Below are positions 13,933 through 22,537 of a stretch of DNA of 25,114 nucleotides, one piece after another. The stretch spans positions 1-25,114 of the forward strand of contig DATGQZ010000061.1 in assembly GCA_035303945.1 (NCBI GenBank), read 5' to 3'. The DNA is from DATGMS01 sp035303945 (lineage in GTDB: Bacteria > Bacteroidota > Bacteroidia > Cytophagales > Cyclobacteriaceae). Position 1 is the stretch's first letter; every line of letters starts with the position of its first letter. Under the pieces are notes generated by a model that did not search any database, was not told the DNA's origin, and was given only the letters and a program-made list of their open reading frames with translations. The position numbers and the translations under genes are program-made.

Positions 13933-16563
13933 CTAGGCCACCGAAAACATCTTTCTTGCCTCTTCGACTACCTGCGGCAGGCCCTCCAGCTTTTTACCGC
14001 CGGCTGTGGCGAAGAAGGGCTGACCGCCCCCACCCCCTTGGATGGCCTTGGCGAGGTCACGGACAATTTGCCCTGCGTTCCAGCCATGGGCGCCTACTAA
14101 TTCTTCTTCTACGATTACGGCTATCTGGGGTTTTCCATCAATATCTGCCGCCAGCACAGCCACCAATGGCTTTAATTCATTTTTTAACTCAAAAGCCAAT
14201 TTCTTCAACGCGTCCGCATGGGGCAAGCTAACCTGCTGAACGATCAAGTTGCTGCCCATATGCTGCACCGCGGCAGCCTTCAACTCATCTTTTAGGGCAG
14301 CGGTCTGCTTAAGGTGCAAGCTTTCCAGCTCTTTCTTCAGCTCATGCTTATCCTGAACCAGTGCTTCAATAGCAGTCTTGATATCTTTGGGATTTCTAAG
14401 CACTTCTTTGATCTCCTTGATCAGGTTCAATTGGCTATTGACATAGTCAAGGGCGGCCGCACCAGTCACGGCTTCTATCCTTCGCACACCGGAAGAAATA
14501 GAACTTTCGGATAAGATCTTAAACAAGCCTACCCGACCCGTGGCATTTACGTGGGTTCCGCCACAAAGTTCTATGGAGAAGTTTGGATCAAAGGCAATTA
14601 CCCTTACAAATTCACCGTACTTCTCCCCGAACAGTGCCGTAGCGCCCATACTTTTAGCTTCATCAATCGGCACATTGCGCTTCTCTTCCAAAGCGATATT
14701 TTCGCGGATTTTGCGGTTCACGATGTTTTCTACCGCCGCGATCTCCTCCTCCGTCAGTTTGGCAAAATGGGAAAAGTCAAAGCGCAGCAAATATTCATTG
14801 ACCAAGGAGCCCTTTTGCTGAATATGGTCCCCTAGTACCTCCTTAAGCGCAGCCTGCAGCAGGTGCGTCGCGGAGTGGTTGCTCTTGATGGCTTCCCTTC
14901 TGGCGCCGTCCACTTTGGCGACAAACTCCAATTCTGGTTGCTCGGGGAGCTTTTCCACCAAATGCACCGTCAGGTCATTTTCTTTTTTGGTGTCGATTAC
15001 CTTGATCGTTTCTTTATCGCTGATCAATAGGCCTTGGTCTCCCACCTGTCCGCCGCTTTCGGCATAGAAGGGCGTAGTAGCCAACACCAATTGGTATTGT
15101 GTGCCTTTGGCTTCTTTAATTTCCCTATAACGGGTAATGGAGGTACTGCATTCCAAGGTATCATAACCCACAAAACCTGCACCGCTATCTTCATTCACCG
15201 TCACCCAATCTCCTCTTTCCTGTCCGGCTGCGGAGCGTGATCGGCTTTTCTGCTTTTCCATTTCCGCATCGAAACCTGCTACGTCCACAGAAAAACCATT
15301 TTCCCTAGCGATCAGGGAGGTAAGGTCTAAGGGAAATCCGTAGGTGTCGTAAAGTTCAAAAGCCACCCTGCCCGGCAGCACCTTTTCATTGGCTTCCGTC
15401 AGTTCGGCTTTAATCTTCTCCAGCTTTTTCAGCCCATTGTCCAAGGTTCTGAGGAAGGACGCTTCTTCCTCCTGTATAACCTTAGCAATAAATGCCTCCT
15501 GGGATTTCACTTCGGGGAATATCCCGCCAAAGGTATCCGACAAAACCGGCATCAGTTCATACATAAAGGGCCGCTCAAAGCCCAGGAAGGAATAGCCATA
15601 GCGCACGGCCCGTCTCAAAATCCTGCGGATCACGTAGCCTGCTTTGTTGTTGGAGGGCAATTGGCCATCCGCAATCGTAAAGGCAATGGCGCGGATATGG
15701 TCCACAATCACCCGGATGGCTATATCTGTTTTTTCATCTTGCCCATATTGCTTACCCGACATGCCTTCAATGGCGGCAATGAAGGGCGTAAAAATATCCG
15801 TATCGTAATTGGAGTTTTTGTTTTGGATGGCGCGCACCAAACGCTCGAAACCCATGCCGGTGTCTACATGCTTGGCGGGAAGTTCTTTAAGTGTCCCATC
15901 AGCCAGCCGGTTGAACTGCATAAATACCAGGTTCCAGATCTCTATCACCTGTGGATGATCGGCATTTACCAGATCCTTGCCGGGTACTGCTGCCCTTTCA
16001 CTGTCGGGCCTCAGGTCAATATGTATTTCAGAGCAAGGGCCGCAAGGTCCTGTATCTCCCATTTCCCAGAAGTTATCTTTCTTGGATCCCAGCAGAATCC
16101 GTTCCCTGTCTATATGGTTAGCCCATAGCTCAAAGGCTTCGGTATCTTTGTCCAGCTTGTCCGAGGCATCCCCTTCAAACACGGTGACATAGAGCCTATC
16201 CTTGGGAAGCTTATAAATATCGGTTAGGAGCTCCCATGCCCAGGCAATGGCTTCCTTCTTGAAATAATCGCCGAAAGACCAGTTGCCCAACATCTCAAAC
16301 ATGGTGTGGTGGTAGGTATCCACGCCCACTTCCTCCAGGTCATTGTGTTTGCCGGAAACCCTTAAGCATTTTTGGCTATTGGCCGCACGGGAATAAGAAG
16401 GAACTTCGTTACCTAAAAAATAATCCTTAAACTGGTTCATGCCAGCATTGGTAAACATCAATGTAGGGTCGTTTTTCACCACGATGGGAGAAGATGGAAC
16501 ATATTGATGTTTTTTTGATTCGAAGAACTCAATAAAAATGCTTCTTATGCGTTTAGCGTCCAT
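13933..16563 (-). CDS. alaS: Alanyl-tRNA synthetase
   Basis: Charges tRNA(Ala) with alanine and hydrolyses misacylated Ser/Gly-tRNA(Ala). The 876-residue protein is full length. The class II catalytic core is at the N-terminus (FFESKKH, NDPTLMFTNAGMNQFK at about 31-46, and TGPCGPCSEIH at about 171-181). The editing domain holds the zinc/active-site pairs H563/H567 (HSATH) and C667/H671 (CGGTH). The C-terminal C-Ala/DHHA1 domain ends with the Gly-rich IQGGGGGQPFFATAGG. The start codon is ATG 16563. It is divergent from the M23 peptidase gene, an arrangement I know from other Bacteroidota genomes. Confidence 0.98.
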   Translation of the reverse strand: MDAKRIRSIFIEFFESKKHQYVPSSPIVVKNDPTLMFTNAGMNQFKDYFLGNEVPSYSRAANSQKCLRVSGKHNDLEEVGVDTYHHTMFEMLGNWSFGDYFKKEAIAWAWELLTDIYKLPKDRLYVTVFEGDASDKLDKDTEAFELWANHIDRERILLGSKKDNFWEMGDTGPCGPCSEIHIDLRPDSERAAVPGKDLVNADHPQVIEIWNLVFMQFNRLADGTLKELPAKHVDTGMGFERLVRAIQNKNSNYDTDIFTPFIAAIEGMSGKQYGQDEKTDIAIRVIVDHIRAIAFTIADGQLPSNNKAGYVIRRILRRAVRYGYSFLGFERPFMYELMPVLSDTFGGIFPEVKSQEAFIAKVIQEEEASFLRTLDNGLKKLEKIKAELTEANEKVLPGRVAFELYDTYGFPLDLTSLIARENGFSVDVAGFDAEMEKQKSRSRSAAGQERGDWVTVNEDSGAGFVGYDTLECSTSITRYREIKEAKGTQYQLVLATTPFYAESGGQVGDQGLLISDKETIKVIDTKKENDLTVHLVEKLPEQPELEFVAKVDGARREAIKSNHSATHLLQAALKEVLGDHIQQKGSLVNEYLLRFDFSHFAKLTEEEIAAVENIVNRKIRENIALEEKRNVPIDEAKSMGATALFGEKYGEFVRVIAFDPNFSIELCGGTHVNATGRVGLFKILSESSISSGVRRIEAVTGAAALDYVNSQLNLIKEIKEVLRNPKDIKTAIEALVQDKHELKKELESLHLKQTAALKDELKAAAVQHMGSNLIVQQVSLPHADALKKLAFELKNELKPLVAVLAADIDGKPQIAVIVEEELVGAHGWNAGQIVRDLAKAIQGGGGGQPFFATAGGKKLEGLPQVVEEARKMFSVA

Positions 16564-16587
16564 ATAATGTTTACTTTTCTGAATTTC

Positions 16588-16620
16588 TTTCGGATTATGT
16601 CGGCGTTATATATATCTTTG
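16588..16620 (+). promoter_or_regulatory. Candidate promoter for M23-merR-dprA
   Basis: TATCTTTG (16613-16620) is an exact TAnnTTTG match. TTTC (16588-16591), 21 bases upstream, is a near match to the -33 TTTG. A start near 16627 would give a leader of about 75 bases before the ATG at 16703. Confidence 0.35.
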
Positions 16621-16671
16621 GGGCTCTCCAACTATTATTTCAATCTTGATTTCCTGATCTTTAAGGGGACA

Positions 16672-16679
16672 CAAAATTA
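16672..16679 (-). promoter_or_regulatory. alaS: Candidate -7 box for alaS
   Basis: Minus strand TAATTTTG matches TAnnTTTG exactly, 109 bases upstream of the alaS ATG. No good TTTG sits at the expected distance before it, so support is weak. Confidence 0.25.
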
Positions 16680-16702
16680 TAAGATTTACCTTTCAATACG
16701 TA

Positions 16703-17680
16703 ATGAGTAGAATAAAATATTACTACGACCCGAAAACCTGCAAGTACGAACGATATACTAGAAGTAAATGGGACATCCTGCTAAACGTTTTGGGGTTTTT
16801 GTCTTTATCTTCTATTCTGGCGGTTTTGATTTTAATGACTTTTAGCTATTACTTCGACAGTCCTAAAGAACTGTTGCTGCGAAAGGAAAACCAGGAACTG
16901 AAGCTTTACTACGAACTGTTGGATCAGGAGGTCTCCAGACTCAACGCCATGATGGCGGATCTTCAGGAAAGGGACGACAACCTCTACCGGGTAATTTTTG
17001 AATCAGAACCCGTTCCCAGCTCCATCAGAAACGCCGGCTACGGAGGCGCTGACCGTTTTAAGGAAATCAAAGAAAAAGGACTTAACCAGGAGAAGATGAT
17101 CGTCTCCGCCATGGAAAAAGTAGAGCAGTTGAAAAGACAGCTTTACGTGCAGTCGGTCTCCTATGATGAGCTTTCCCAAACAGCCCTCAACAAAGAAGAA
17201 TACTGGGCCTCCATCCCTGCCATCCAGCCAATCCATAATGAAGAATTGAACCGGCTTGCCTCCGGTTACGGCATGAGGCTCCATCCCATTTTGAAGGTAA
17301 GAAAAATGCACACCGGTATCGACTTTTCCGCTGCTAAAGGGACGCCTATTTATGCCACAGGTGACGGCGTAGTCAAAGAAGTAAAAACCGAGTTTGGAGG
17401 ATATGGTAAATTTGTGGTGATCGACCATGGTTTTGGCTTTACCTCCCGCTATGCGCATATGAACGACTTCACTGTCAAGGTAGGCCAAAAAGTAAAAAGA
17501 GGCGACCAAATCGGTAATGTAGGCAGCACCGGTTCTTCCACCGCGCCGCACGTGCATTATGAAGTGATGAAGGATGGAAAATTCCTTAATCCTGTTAACT
17601 ATTTCTTCAAAGACCTGGAGCCAAGCGAATTTGATAAGATTCTCGAATTGGCTTCTAGAGAAAACCAGTCCCTGTCTTAA
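16703..17680 (+). CDS. M23 family metallopeptidase, membrane-anchored
   Basis: A LytM/M23 zinc endopeptidase-type protein that probably cleaves, or helps control cleavage of, peptidoglycan cross-bridges in the periplasm. Residues 1-26 are basic and cytoplasmic. One transmembrane helix spans about 27-48. A predicted coiled-coil region covers about 55-95 (KENQELKLYYELLDQEVSRL). The M23 domain is at about 185-298 with GYGMRLHPILKVRKMHTGID (H203 and D207 of HxxxD), DHGFGFTSRYAHM (H252) and APHVHYE (H283/H285). The zinc-site residues are therefore all present and the enzyme is probably active. It is divergent from alaS and 12 bases upstream of the MerR gene. The 325-residue length is normal for this Bacteroidota type. 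Confidence 0.93.
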   Translation: MSRIKYYYDPKTCKYERYTRSKWDILLNVLGFLSLSSILAVLILMTFSYYFDSPKELLLRKENQELKLYYELLDQEVSRLNAMMADLQERDDNLYRVIFESEPVPSSIRNAGYGGADRFKEIKEKGLNQEKMIVSAMEKVEQLKRQLYVQSVSYDELSQTALNKEEYWASIPAIQPIHNEELNRLASGYGMRLHPILKVRKMHTGIDFSAAKGTPIYATGDGVVKEVKTEFGGYGKFVVIDHGFGFTSRYAHMNDFTVKVGQKVKRGDQIGNVGSTGSSTAPHVHYEVMKDGKFLNPVNYFFKDLEPSEFDKILELASRENQSLS

Positions 17681-17692
17681 TCTTCTTTTGTT

Positions 17693-18046
17693 GTGCCTTA
17701 CAAGGAAAAAGAAATAGAGAAAAAATATTATTCCATCGGGGAAGTGGCCGATATGTTTGACGTGGCCACTTCCTTGATCAGGTATTGGGAAGGCGAATTT
17801 GACATTATCCGCCCCAAGAAAGACAAGAAAGGCAACCGGAGGTTCACCAAGGAAGACATTGCGCAGATCCGCTTGATCTACCATCTAGTCAAGGAGAAAG
17901 GCTATACCCTGCAGGGGGCTCAGGAAATCATCAAGCAGGACCGGCATCAAGTAGCCGAAAAGGCGCAAATGGTGAGCAAACTCAAAGAGATCAGGCACTT
18001 TTTGATAGAAATAAGAGACAACCTCAATGTCAACTCCAGTCAATGA
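17693..18046 (+). CDS. MerR family transcriptional regulator
   Basis: A 117-residue DNA-binding regulator. The winged-helix MerR domain lies at about 11-80: YYSIGEVADMFDVATSLIRY (helix-turn-helix), WEGEF, then the wing with KGNRRFTKEDIAQIRLIYHL. The rest is a helix that would dimerise, ending in HFLIEIRDNLN. No effector-binding domain or metal-binding cysteines are present, so the signal cannot be deduced. The start is GTG 17693, because MPYKEKEIEKKYYSIGEV gives the normal distance to the HTH and no closer ATG exists. It overlaps dprA by 20 bases and lies 12 bases after the peptidase gene, so all three are probably one transcript. Confidence 0.92.
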   Translation: MPYKEKEIEKKYYSIGEVADMFDVATSLIRYWEGEFDIIRPKKDKKGNRRFTKEDIAQIRLIYHLVKEKGYTLQGAQEIIKQDRHQVAEKAQMVSKLKEIRHFLIEIRDNLNVNSSQ

Positions 18047-19151
18047 TGCCTTAGCAGACCATATTGCCCTTAGCCTTATTCCTCAGATCGGGCCAGGGAT
18101 TTACAAAAATATCATCAGCTATTGCGGCTCCCCCACTTACTTTTTCACTATGCCGAAGGGGAAAGCAGAAAAAATCCCCGGAATAGGCAGCAAACTTTTA
18201 TCCTTAAGAAGTCAATATTCTCAATACCTCTCCCAAGCCGAAAAGATCATCCAAGACTGCATCAAGCATGATGTACAGATCCACAGCTACGCAGACCCCT
18301 CCTATCCTGCCCGGCTCAAGGCCTTTATTGATGCTCCTGTTATCCTCTTCACCAAAGGGAATATCAACCTCAATCCCGAAAGAAGCATCGGCATCGTAGG
18401 GACGCGCAATGCCTCTGAATATGGCAGAAGCATCACCAAAAAGATTGTAGAAGACCTCGCGCCCTATGCCCCTACCATCATCAGTGGCTTGGCCTATGGA
18501 ATAGATATTGAAGCGCACCGCGCGGCCTTGCAGTCCAGCCTGCCCACCCTTGGCATATTGGGCACTTCCTTGGATAAGATCTATCCCGCCGCCCATAAAA
18601 GCGTCGCCAACAGCATGATGGAACAGGGTGGCCTGCTCTCCGAATACAGGCTGGGCAGCGACCTTAACCGCGCCAACTTCCCCCAGCGCAACCGGATCAT
18701 TGCCGGCCTCTCGGATGCGGTAATAATTGTGGAAGCGGCAATTAAAGGAGGTGCCTTGATCACGGCGGAAATTGCCTACAGTTATAACAAAGAAGTATTT
18801 GCTGTGCCCGGCAACCTGCAGTCCAAATACAGTGAAGGCTGCAACAACCTCATCCGGAGCATGAAAGCAGGCATTTACCTCGGTCCAAAAGAAATAGAGG
18901 AAGCATTATCTTGGCATCTACCTGGCACCTCGGCCCCAGCCAAGCCAGCCCCTTTGGATTTAAGCGCTTTTGAGGCGGAAGAACAGGCCATCGTAAAGGT
19001 TTTACTGGACAATAAGGAGTTGGAGATCGACCAACTCAGCTGGATGACCCAACTTTCCCTGAGCCAGCTGGCCACCAAACTGCTTCAGCTGGAATTCCAG
19101 GGCATCATCAAATCTTTGCCCGGCAAAAAATACAAAGTAGTGGAGCGGTAA
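18027..19151 (+). CDS. dprA: DNA processing protein DprA
   Basis: Loads RecA on incoming single-stranded DNA during natural transformation. The 374-residue protein has an N-terminal helical part with helix-hairpin-helix-like turns (IPQIGPG, IPGIGSK, about 18-55). The Rossmann-fold core follows with GIVGTRNAS (122-130), IISGLAYGIDIEAHRAAL (151-168), PQRNRIIAGLSDAVIIVEA (219-237), KGGALITAEIA and VFAVPGN. A C-terminal winged-helix domain (about 320-374, LSQLATKLLQLEFQGIIKSLPG) is also typical. ATG 18027 overlaps the MerR gene by 20 bases. Presence of dprA does not by itself prove competence, because it is found in many non-transforming bacteria. Confidence 0.96.
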   Translation: MSTPVNDALADHIALSLIPQIGPGIYKNIISYCGSPTYFFTMPKGKAEKIPGIGSKLLSLRSQYSQYLSQAEKIIQDCIKHDVQIHSYADPSYPARLKAFIDAPVILFTKGNINLNPERSIGIVGTRNASEYGRSITKKIVEDLAPYAPTIISGLAYGIDIEAHRAALQSSLPTLGILGTSLDKIYPAAHKSVANSMMEQGGLLSEYRLGSDLNRANFPQRNRIIAGLSDAVIIVEAAIKGGALITAEIAYSYNKEVFAVPGNLQSKYSEGCNNLIRSMKAGIYLGPKEIEEALSWHLPGTSAPAKPAPLDLSAFEAEEQAIVKVLLDNKELEIDQLSWMTQLSLSQLATKLLQLEFQGIIKSLPGKKYKVVER

Positions 19152-19207
19152 CTATCCACCTACAACCAGTGCTTTTACAGCATCTGGATAGGCTTGTTCT
19201 GAAAGAC

Positions 19208-19507
19208 TTAAACCCAAAGCATGACCTTGACTTCCATATCCGCCGTGAGCTTTTCCTTTTTTCTGATTTCTCCTTTGACGGGAAGGAGATAGGTCTGCTG
19301 CTTGGTGTCGTACCAGATGGCGGTGTCCCATTGGCTCAAGCCTATGCTTGCCCGGGCTTTGAGCCGGCCCCAGCCTTCCTCCAACCACTGCAGGTTTTCG
19401 CGGATTTCCCCAGCCATATCTGCGGGCAAAGACACAAAAAACCAATTGCTCTGCCCGGCGTGTTGCCACAGCCTTGCCGAAAAGGTATAAATTATCTTTC
19501 CTTCCAT
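19208..19507 (-). CDS. DUF1905 domain protein
   Basis: A 99-residue single-domain protein of the DUF1905 family, of unknown function and usually a small beta-barrel. The signature is visible: FSARLWQHAGQSNWFFVSLP at the start, GWGRLKARASIGLSQWDTAI in the middle and YLLPVKGEIRKKEKL near the end. I start at ATG 19507 because family members begin just before this first strand; a longer frame to 19549 adds residues with no family similarity and runs toward the neighbouring gene. It lies 20 bases downstream of the ABM gene on the same strand and converges on dprA across 56 bases. Confidence 0.85.
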   Translation of the reverse strand: MEGKIIYTFSARLWQHAGQSNWFFVSLPADMAGEIRENLQWLEEGWGRLKARASIGLSQWDTAIWYDTKQQTYLLPVKGEIRKKEKLTADMEVKVMLWV

Positions 19508-19527
19508 GGTAATGTTTCGTAAACAGG

Positions 19528-19839
19528 CTAGATTCCAAGACCTCCCCATACCTCCAGTTCCTGACCCTTACTGGGTGGACCATCCAACAAGGGCATGGCT
19601 TTCATGATCAGCGCCTTTACCCCTTCATCATTTAGAGAAAGGTCATGATCTTCCTTGCTGTCCCAAATTTCCGTGATATACACCGCCTGGGGCTCGCTTG
19701 CCTCCTTACTGATGACATAGAGTCTGCAGCCTTTGACCTTGGAGAGCAGTTGGGAGGCTTCTATTAAAATCTCAGCCAGCGCCTCTTGCTGGCCGACAAC
19801 GGCCGTCAGTTGGCCATGAAGTAAATATGGGTTTGCCAT
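19528..19839 (-). CDS. ABM-domain monooxygenase (putative)
   Basis: A 103-residue protein of the antibiotic biosynthesis monooxygenase (ABM) fold, a dimeric ferredoxin-like alpha/beta barrel. Seen in order: LHGQLTAVVGQQEALAEILI (first strand and helix), VKGCRLYVISKEA (second strand), AVYITEIWDSKEDHDLSLND (third strand with the typical E-x-W-x-S-x-E-x-H segment) and a final helix with KALIMKAMPLLDG. Relatives range from quinol monooxygenases to haem-degrading enzymes and many of unknown substrate, so no reaction is assigned. It is upstream of the DUF1905 gene and probably cotranscribed with it. Confidence 0.88.
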   Translation of the reverse strand: MANPYLLHGQLTAVVGQQEALAEILIEASQLLSKVKGCRLYVISKEASEPQAVYITEIWDSKEDHDLSLNDEGVKALIMKAMPLLDGPPSKGQELEVWGGLGI

Positions 19840-19963
19840 GATGGTGACCTATAGGGGCTTATGGTATAAAAATATTCCCCAAGTTACATAATTATCAGAA
19901 CCCCAAGCGGTACAAGGCTATAAAAAGTCACTCACCTTTGCTGGCACCGAGAGCTTAGGATCT

Positions 19964-20881
19964 TCAGTTAAAGGACTGCCTAAAGGCCAATGGAGTTTGC
20001 TTCGTCTTTTGCTTAAACCACTTGTTAAAAGACTGCGGATGCTCAAATCCCAGTTCGTAGGCGATCTCACTGACCGAAAGGTAGGTGGTACTCAGCTTTT
20101 CCTTGGCGCGGTCGATCAAGCGGTTCTGTATATGTTGTTGGGTAGTCTGCCGGGTGTGAAGCCGCAACAAAGTACCCAAATAGTTCGGTGAAAGGTTCAA
20201 TTCCTCCGCAATGGCAGTCACCGTAGGTATGCCTGTTTCCAGCAAGTTATCCTTTTCAAAATAATGGGCAAGTACCGCTTCAAACCGGTGCAGCAGTTCA
20301 TGGCTGGACTTCTTGCGGGTAAAAAACTGTCGCTCATAAAAGCGCTCCGCATAGATCAAAAGCAGTTCCAGCTGCGTAATAATCAAATCCTGACTGAACT
20401 TGTCCATATTGGCTTGGTACTCCTGCTCTATTTTTAAGAGTATGTCTACCATCACTTTTTCCTCCTTATCCGAAAGGAACAAAGCCTCCTTCACGGCATA
20501 GTGGAAAAAGTCATAGCTTTGGATCTTGTTGGCCAGACCCGTGCCCCATAGGAAGTCCGGATGGATCAGTAAAAGCCAGCCCGTAGGTGTTACCTCTACC
20601 GCGGGATTCATCTCCAGCTTCAAAAACTGCATCGGCGACACAAAGGTCAGCACGCCTGCATCAAAGTCGTAAAGCTGCTGTCCATAGTTGAACTTAGCAT
20701 TGACATTCCGCTTCAACCCAATGGAATAGAAATGCTGCACCCATTTGAGCTCCTCCCCTTCTGCCGAATAGCACACCTTACTGTAATCGATCAGGCTGAT
20801 CAAAGGATGCTCCGGCTTAGGCAATTTGCAAAAGGCATGGAAGTCAGCGATGGTGTGGAAGTGGAATGTCTTGTTCATCAT
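19964..20881 (-). CDS. AraC family transcriptional regulator
   Basis: A 305-residue regulator. The N-terminal about 180 residues form a cupin-like sensing domain (FNYGQQLYDFDAGVLTFVSP is typical of this Bacteroidota subgroup). The C-terminal about 100 residues hold the double helix-turn-helix: TVTAIAEELNLSPNYLGTLL and LSVSEIAYELGFEHPQSFNK followed by WFKQKTKQTPLAFRQ. The two start codons ATG 20881 and 20878 are adjacent; either may be used. It lies 46 bases downstream of the SDR gene on the same strand, so the regulator and the oxidoreductase are probably one transcript, and the SDR may be its target (inference). The effector is unknown. Confidence 0.92.
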   Translation of the reverse strand: MMNKTFHFHTIADFHAFCKLPKPEHPLISLIDYSKVCYSAEGEELKWVQHFYSIGLKRNVNAKFNYGQQLYDFDAGVLTFVSPMQFLKLEMNPAVEVTPTGWLLLIHPDFLWGTGLANKIQSYDFFHYAVKEALFLSDKEEKVMVDILLKIEQEYQANMDKFSQDLIITQLELLLIYAERFYERQFFTRKKSSHELLHRFEAVLAHYFEKDNLLETGIPTVTAIAEELNLSPNYLGTLLRLHTRQTTQQHIQNRLIDRAKEKLSTTYLSVSEIAYELGFEHPQSFNKWFKQKTKQTPLAFRQSFN

Positions 20882-20927
20882 GCTAAATTTACTTGCTTTC
20901 CTTGTATGACACCATACCTCCCGATGA

Positions 20928-21773
20928 TCAAGAGGAAAATCCAGTAGATAAGGTGTAAGATTCCCATGCCTTTATGTCCGAATCAAGCCGTTCCAGCTTC
21001 GCATTTAACATGTCGATGGTGTCTACGCCCAAGAGCAGATGGACCGGAGGGTTTTCTTCCTTAGCCAAAGCAATGATCGCCTCCGCAGCCTTGTCAGGAT
21101 TATTGGGCTGATTGCCATGGATGCTGTCAAAGTGTGCTTGCTCTGACTGCCGGGCAGTCTCGTATTCCGGAATAGCTTGCTGGGCGCTTCTCACCGAGCC
21201 TTTGCTGAGGAAGTTGGTTCTGAAATAGCCTGGATAAATGACCGTCGCCGTGATGCCAAAGGCTCTGACCTCTTCCGCCAATGCTTCCGTGAATCCCGCC
21301 ATGGCAAACTTGGTGGCACAATAAATCCCCCAGCCTGGGAAACTCCCGAATAAGCCACCTATAGAGGAGATATTGAAGAGCTTGCCCGAACGCTGCTGCC
21401 GCAAATAAGGCATAACGTTTCGGATCACATGCAGGGCGCCGAATACATTCACCTCAAAATTTGCCCGCGCCTCCCGATCGGTCAGCTCTTCCAAGGTCCC
21501 CAGTTGGCCATAGCCGGCATTGTTGACTACCACATCAATATACCCAAAATGCGCGATTGTTTGCACAATGGCAGATTGCACACTTTGCTCCTCCGTCAAG
21601 CTGACCTCCAGCGGAAGAAAGGCTTCGGAGGGATCGCCAATCGCTATCCTCAGTCCTTGAGCATCCCGGGATGTGGCAGCAACCGCATAGCCGCCTTGTA
21701 ACAAACTTTTCACCAGGGCCAAACCCAAACCTTGAGATGCCCCGGTCACAAACCATACTTGCCTGTTTTTCAT
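20928..21773 (-). CDS. SDR family oxidoreductase
   Basis: A classical short-chain dehydrogenase of 281 residues. The cofactor motif VTGASQGLGLAL (TGxxxGxG) is at about 8-19, NNAGYG near 82-87, the catalytic Ser in NISSIGG near 132, and YCATK near 148-152. The basic residue after the second strand (SRD) favours NADP(H), as in many members (inference). The C-terminal half resembles the group annotated as oxidoreductases or retinol-dehydrogenase-like in Bacteroidota; the substrate cannot be told. I start at ATG 21773 (MKNRQVWFVTGAS) because this gives the usual short distance to the glycine motif; the frame from 21806 adds MYHHLLKRKAK, which is unlikely. It precedes an AraC-type gene. Confidence 0.9.
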   Translation of the reverse strand: MKNRQVWFVTGASQGLGLALVKSLLQGGYAVAATSRDAQGLRIAIGDPSEAFLPLEVSLTEEQSVQSAIVQTIAHFGYIDVVVNNAGYGQLGTLEELTDREARANFEVNVFGALHVIRNVMPYLRQQRSGKLFNISSIGGLFGSFPGWGIYCATKFAMAGFTEALAEEVRAFGITATVIYPGYFRTNFLSKGSVRSAQQAIPEYETARQSEQAHFDSIHGNQPNNPDKAAEAIIALAKEENPPVHLLLGVDTIDMLNAKLERLDSDIKAWESYTLSTGFSS

Positions 21774-21803
21774 CTTTGCTTTTCTTTTAAGTAAATGATG
21801 ATA

Positions 21804-21833
21804 CAAAGATGCTTAGCGACGCCTAGGCTAAAG
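21804..21833 (-). promoter_or_regulatory. Candidate promoter of SDR-araC unit
   Basis: Minus strand CATCTTTG (21804-21811) is one mismatch from TAnnTTTG, with CTTTA (21829-21833) about 17 bases upstream as a poor -33 box. A start near 21797 leaves a short leader of about 24 bases. Pattern-only evidence. Confidence 0.35.
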
Positions 21834-21950
21834 TAGCCAGATCAACGGATGATGTAGTCATATCGTGAAAACCTGGGTTGGTATGTCCAAAAAGGAAAGG
21901 AAAAGCAGCAATTTAGGAGCAAGTCTGCGGTTTTTGACCGGCTTAGCCCT

Positions 21951-22505
21951 CTACTTTGATATTGTATTTGTCCAACAGCCCGGGAAGGCCGCTAAGCGAA
22001 AATCTGGCCTTTTTGATCCTGTTGTTTTCCGGATCAAGGGAGAAATGATAAGCTGTTCTGAAATCCGCCTTTCCAATATGGTCTGGTCAAAAATGGCGCC
22101 GCTTAGGTCGCAATCCGCAAAGATGCCTTCCGTCAAATCCGCTTCCGCAAAATCCACTTCTACCAACTGACATTTGTTAAAACGGGTTTTTCTGCTTTTG
22201 ACCTTATAGAAAGAAGCATGCTGGAGCTGGCAGCCCGTAAAGGAAAAAGACAGGCCAATGGGGTTGCAGTGGTCAAAACGCAGTCCCAGCATCTTGCAGT
22301 CCTTGAATTGTACATTGTTCAACAGCGTCTTGTGAAGCTTGGCCAGGCTCAGATTACAGGCATCAAAAGTACAATCAATAAAGCTGTATTGGGAAAGATC
22401 CTGCTCACTCAGGTCACATCCTCTAAAAAGACAATTTTCATATTCTCCCCTTTCGAGCCTCTCGCCCGGCTCAAAAGTCTGATCCTGTAGATAGGTTTCT
22501 TTCAT
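21951..22505 (-). CDS. Pentapeptide-repeat protein, C-terminus frameshifted
   Basis: A 184-residue open frame. About 15-145 is a run of pentapeptide repeats of the A(D/N)LXX type (CLFRGCDLSEQDLSQYSFID, CTFDACNLSLAKL, AEADLTEGIFADCDLSGAIF), which fold as a right-handed beta-helix; relatives include the Qnr/MfpA-like DNA mimics and many of unknown role. From about residue 145 the frame turns unlike the family. In the next frame the sequence continues as KADFRTAY, then SGLPGLLDKYNIKVEG and a TAA at 21943-21945, the expected family ending. One missing A in the AAA at 22070-22072 would restore a 187-residue protein. It could be a sequencing error or a real mutation. Divergent from the Crp/Fnr gene. 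Confidence 0.85.
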   Translation of the reverse strand: MKETYLQDQTFEPGERLERGEYENCLFRGCDLSEQDLSQYSFIDCTFDACNLSLAKLHKTLLNNVQFKDCKMLGLRFDHCNPIGLSFSFTGCQLQHASFYKVKSRKTRFNKCQLVEVDFAEADLTEGIFADCDLSGAIFDQTILERRISEQLIISPLIRKTTGSKRPDFRLAAFPGCWTNTISK

Positions 22506-22537
22506 GAATAATAAGGTGCATAAAAAGCCTTTGTAGT

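Noticed and set aside
15661..16128. 155-codon open frame on the plus strand
   Set aside because: It is opposite the catalytic domain of alaS.
17003..17884. 293-codon open frame on the minus strand
   Set aside because: It lies fully opposite the M23 peptidase and MerR genes, both of which have clear family motifs. Its translation shows no domain.
19152..19194. Terminator hairpin between dprA and DUF1905
   Set aside because: Only short interrupted pairings (CCAG/CTGG and TGCT/AGCA) with no T-run could be found.
19152..19583. 143-codon minus-strand frame over the DUF1905 gene
   Set aside because: It is in a different frame from the DUF1905 protein, has no family features and also runs into the ABM gene.
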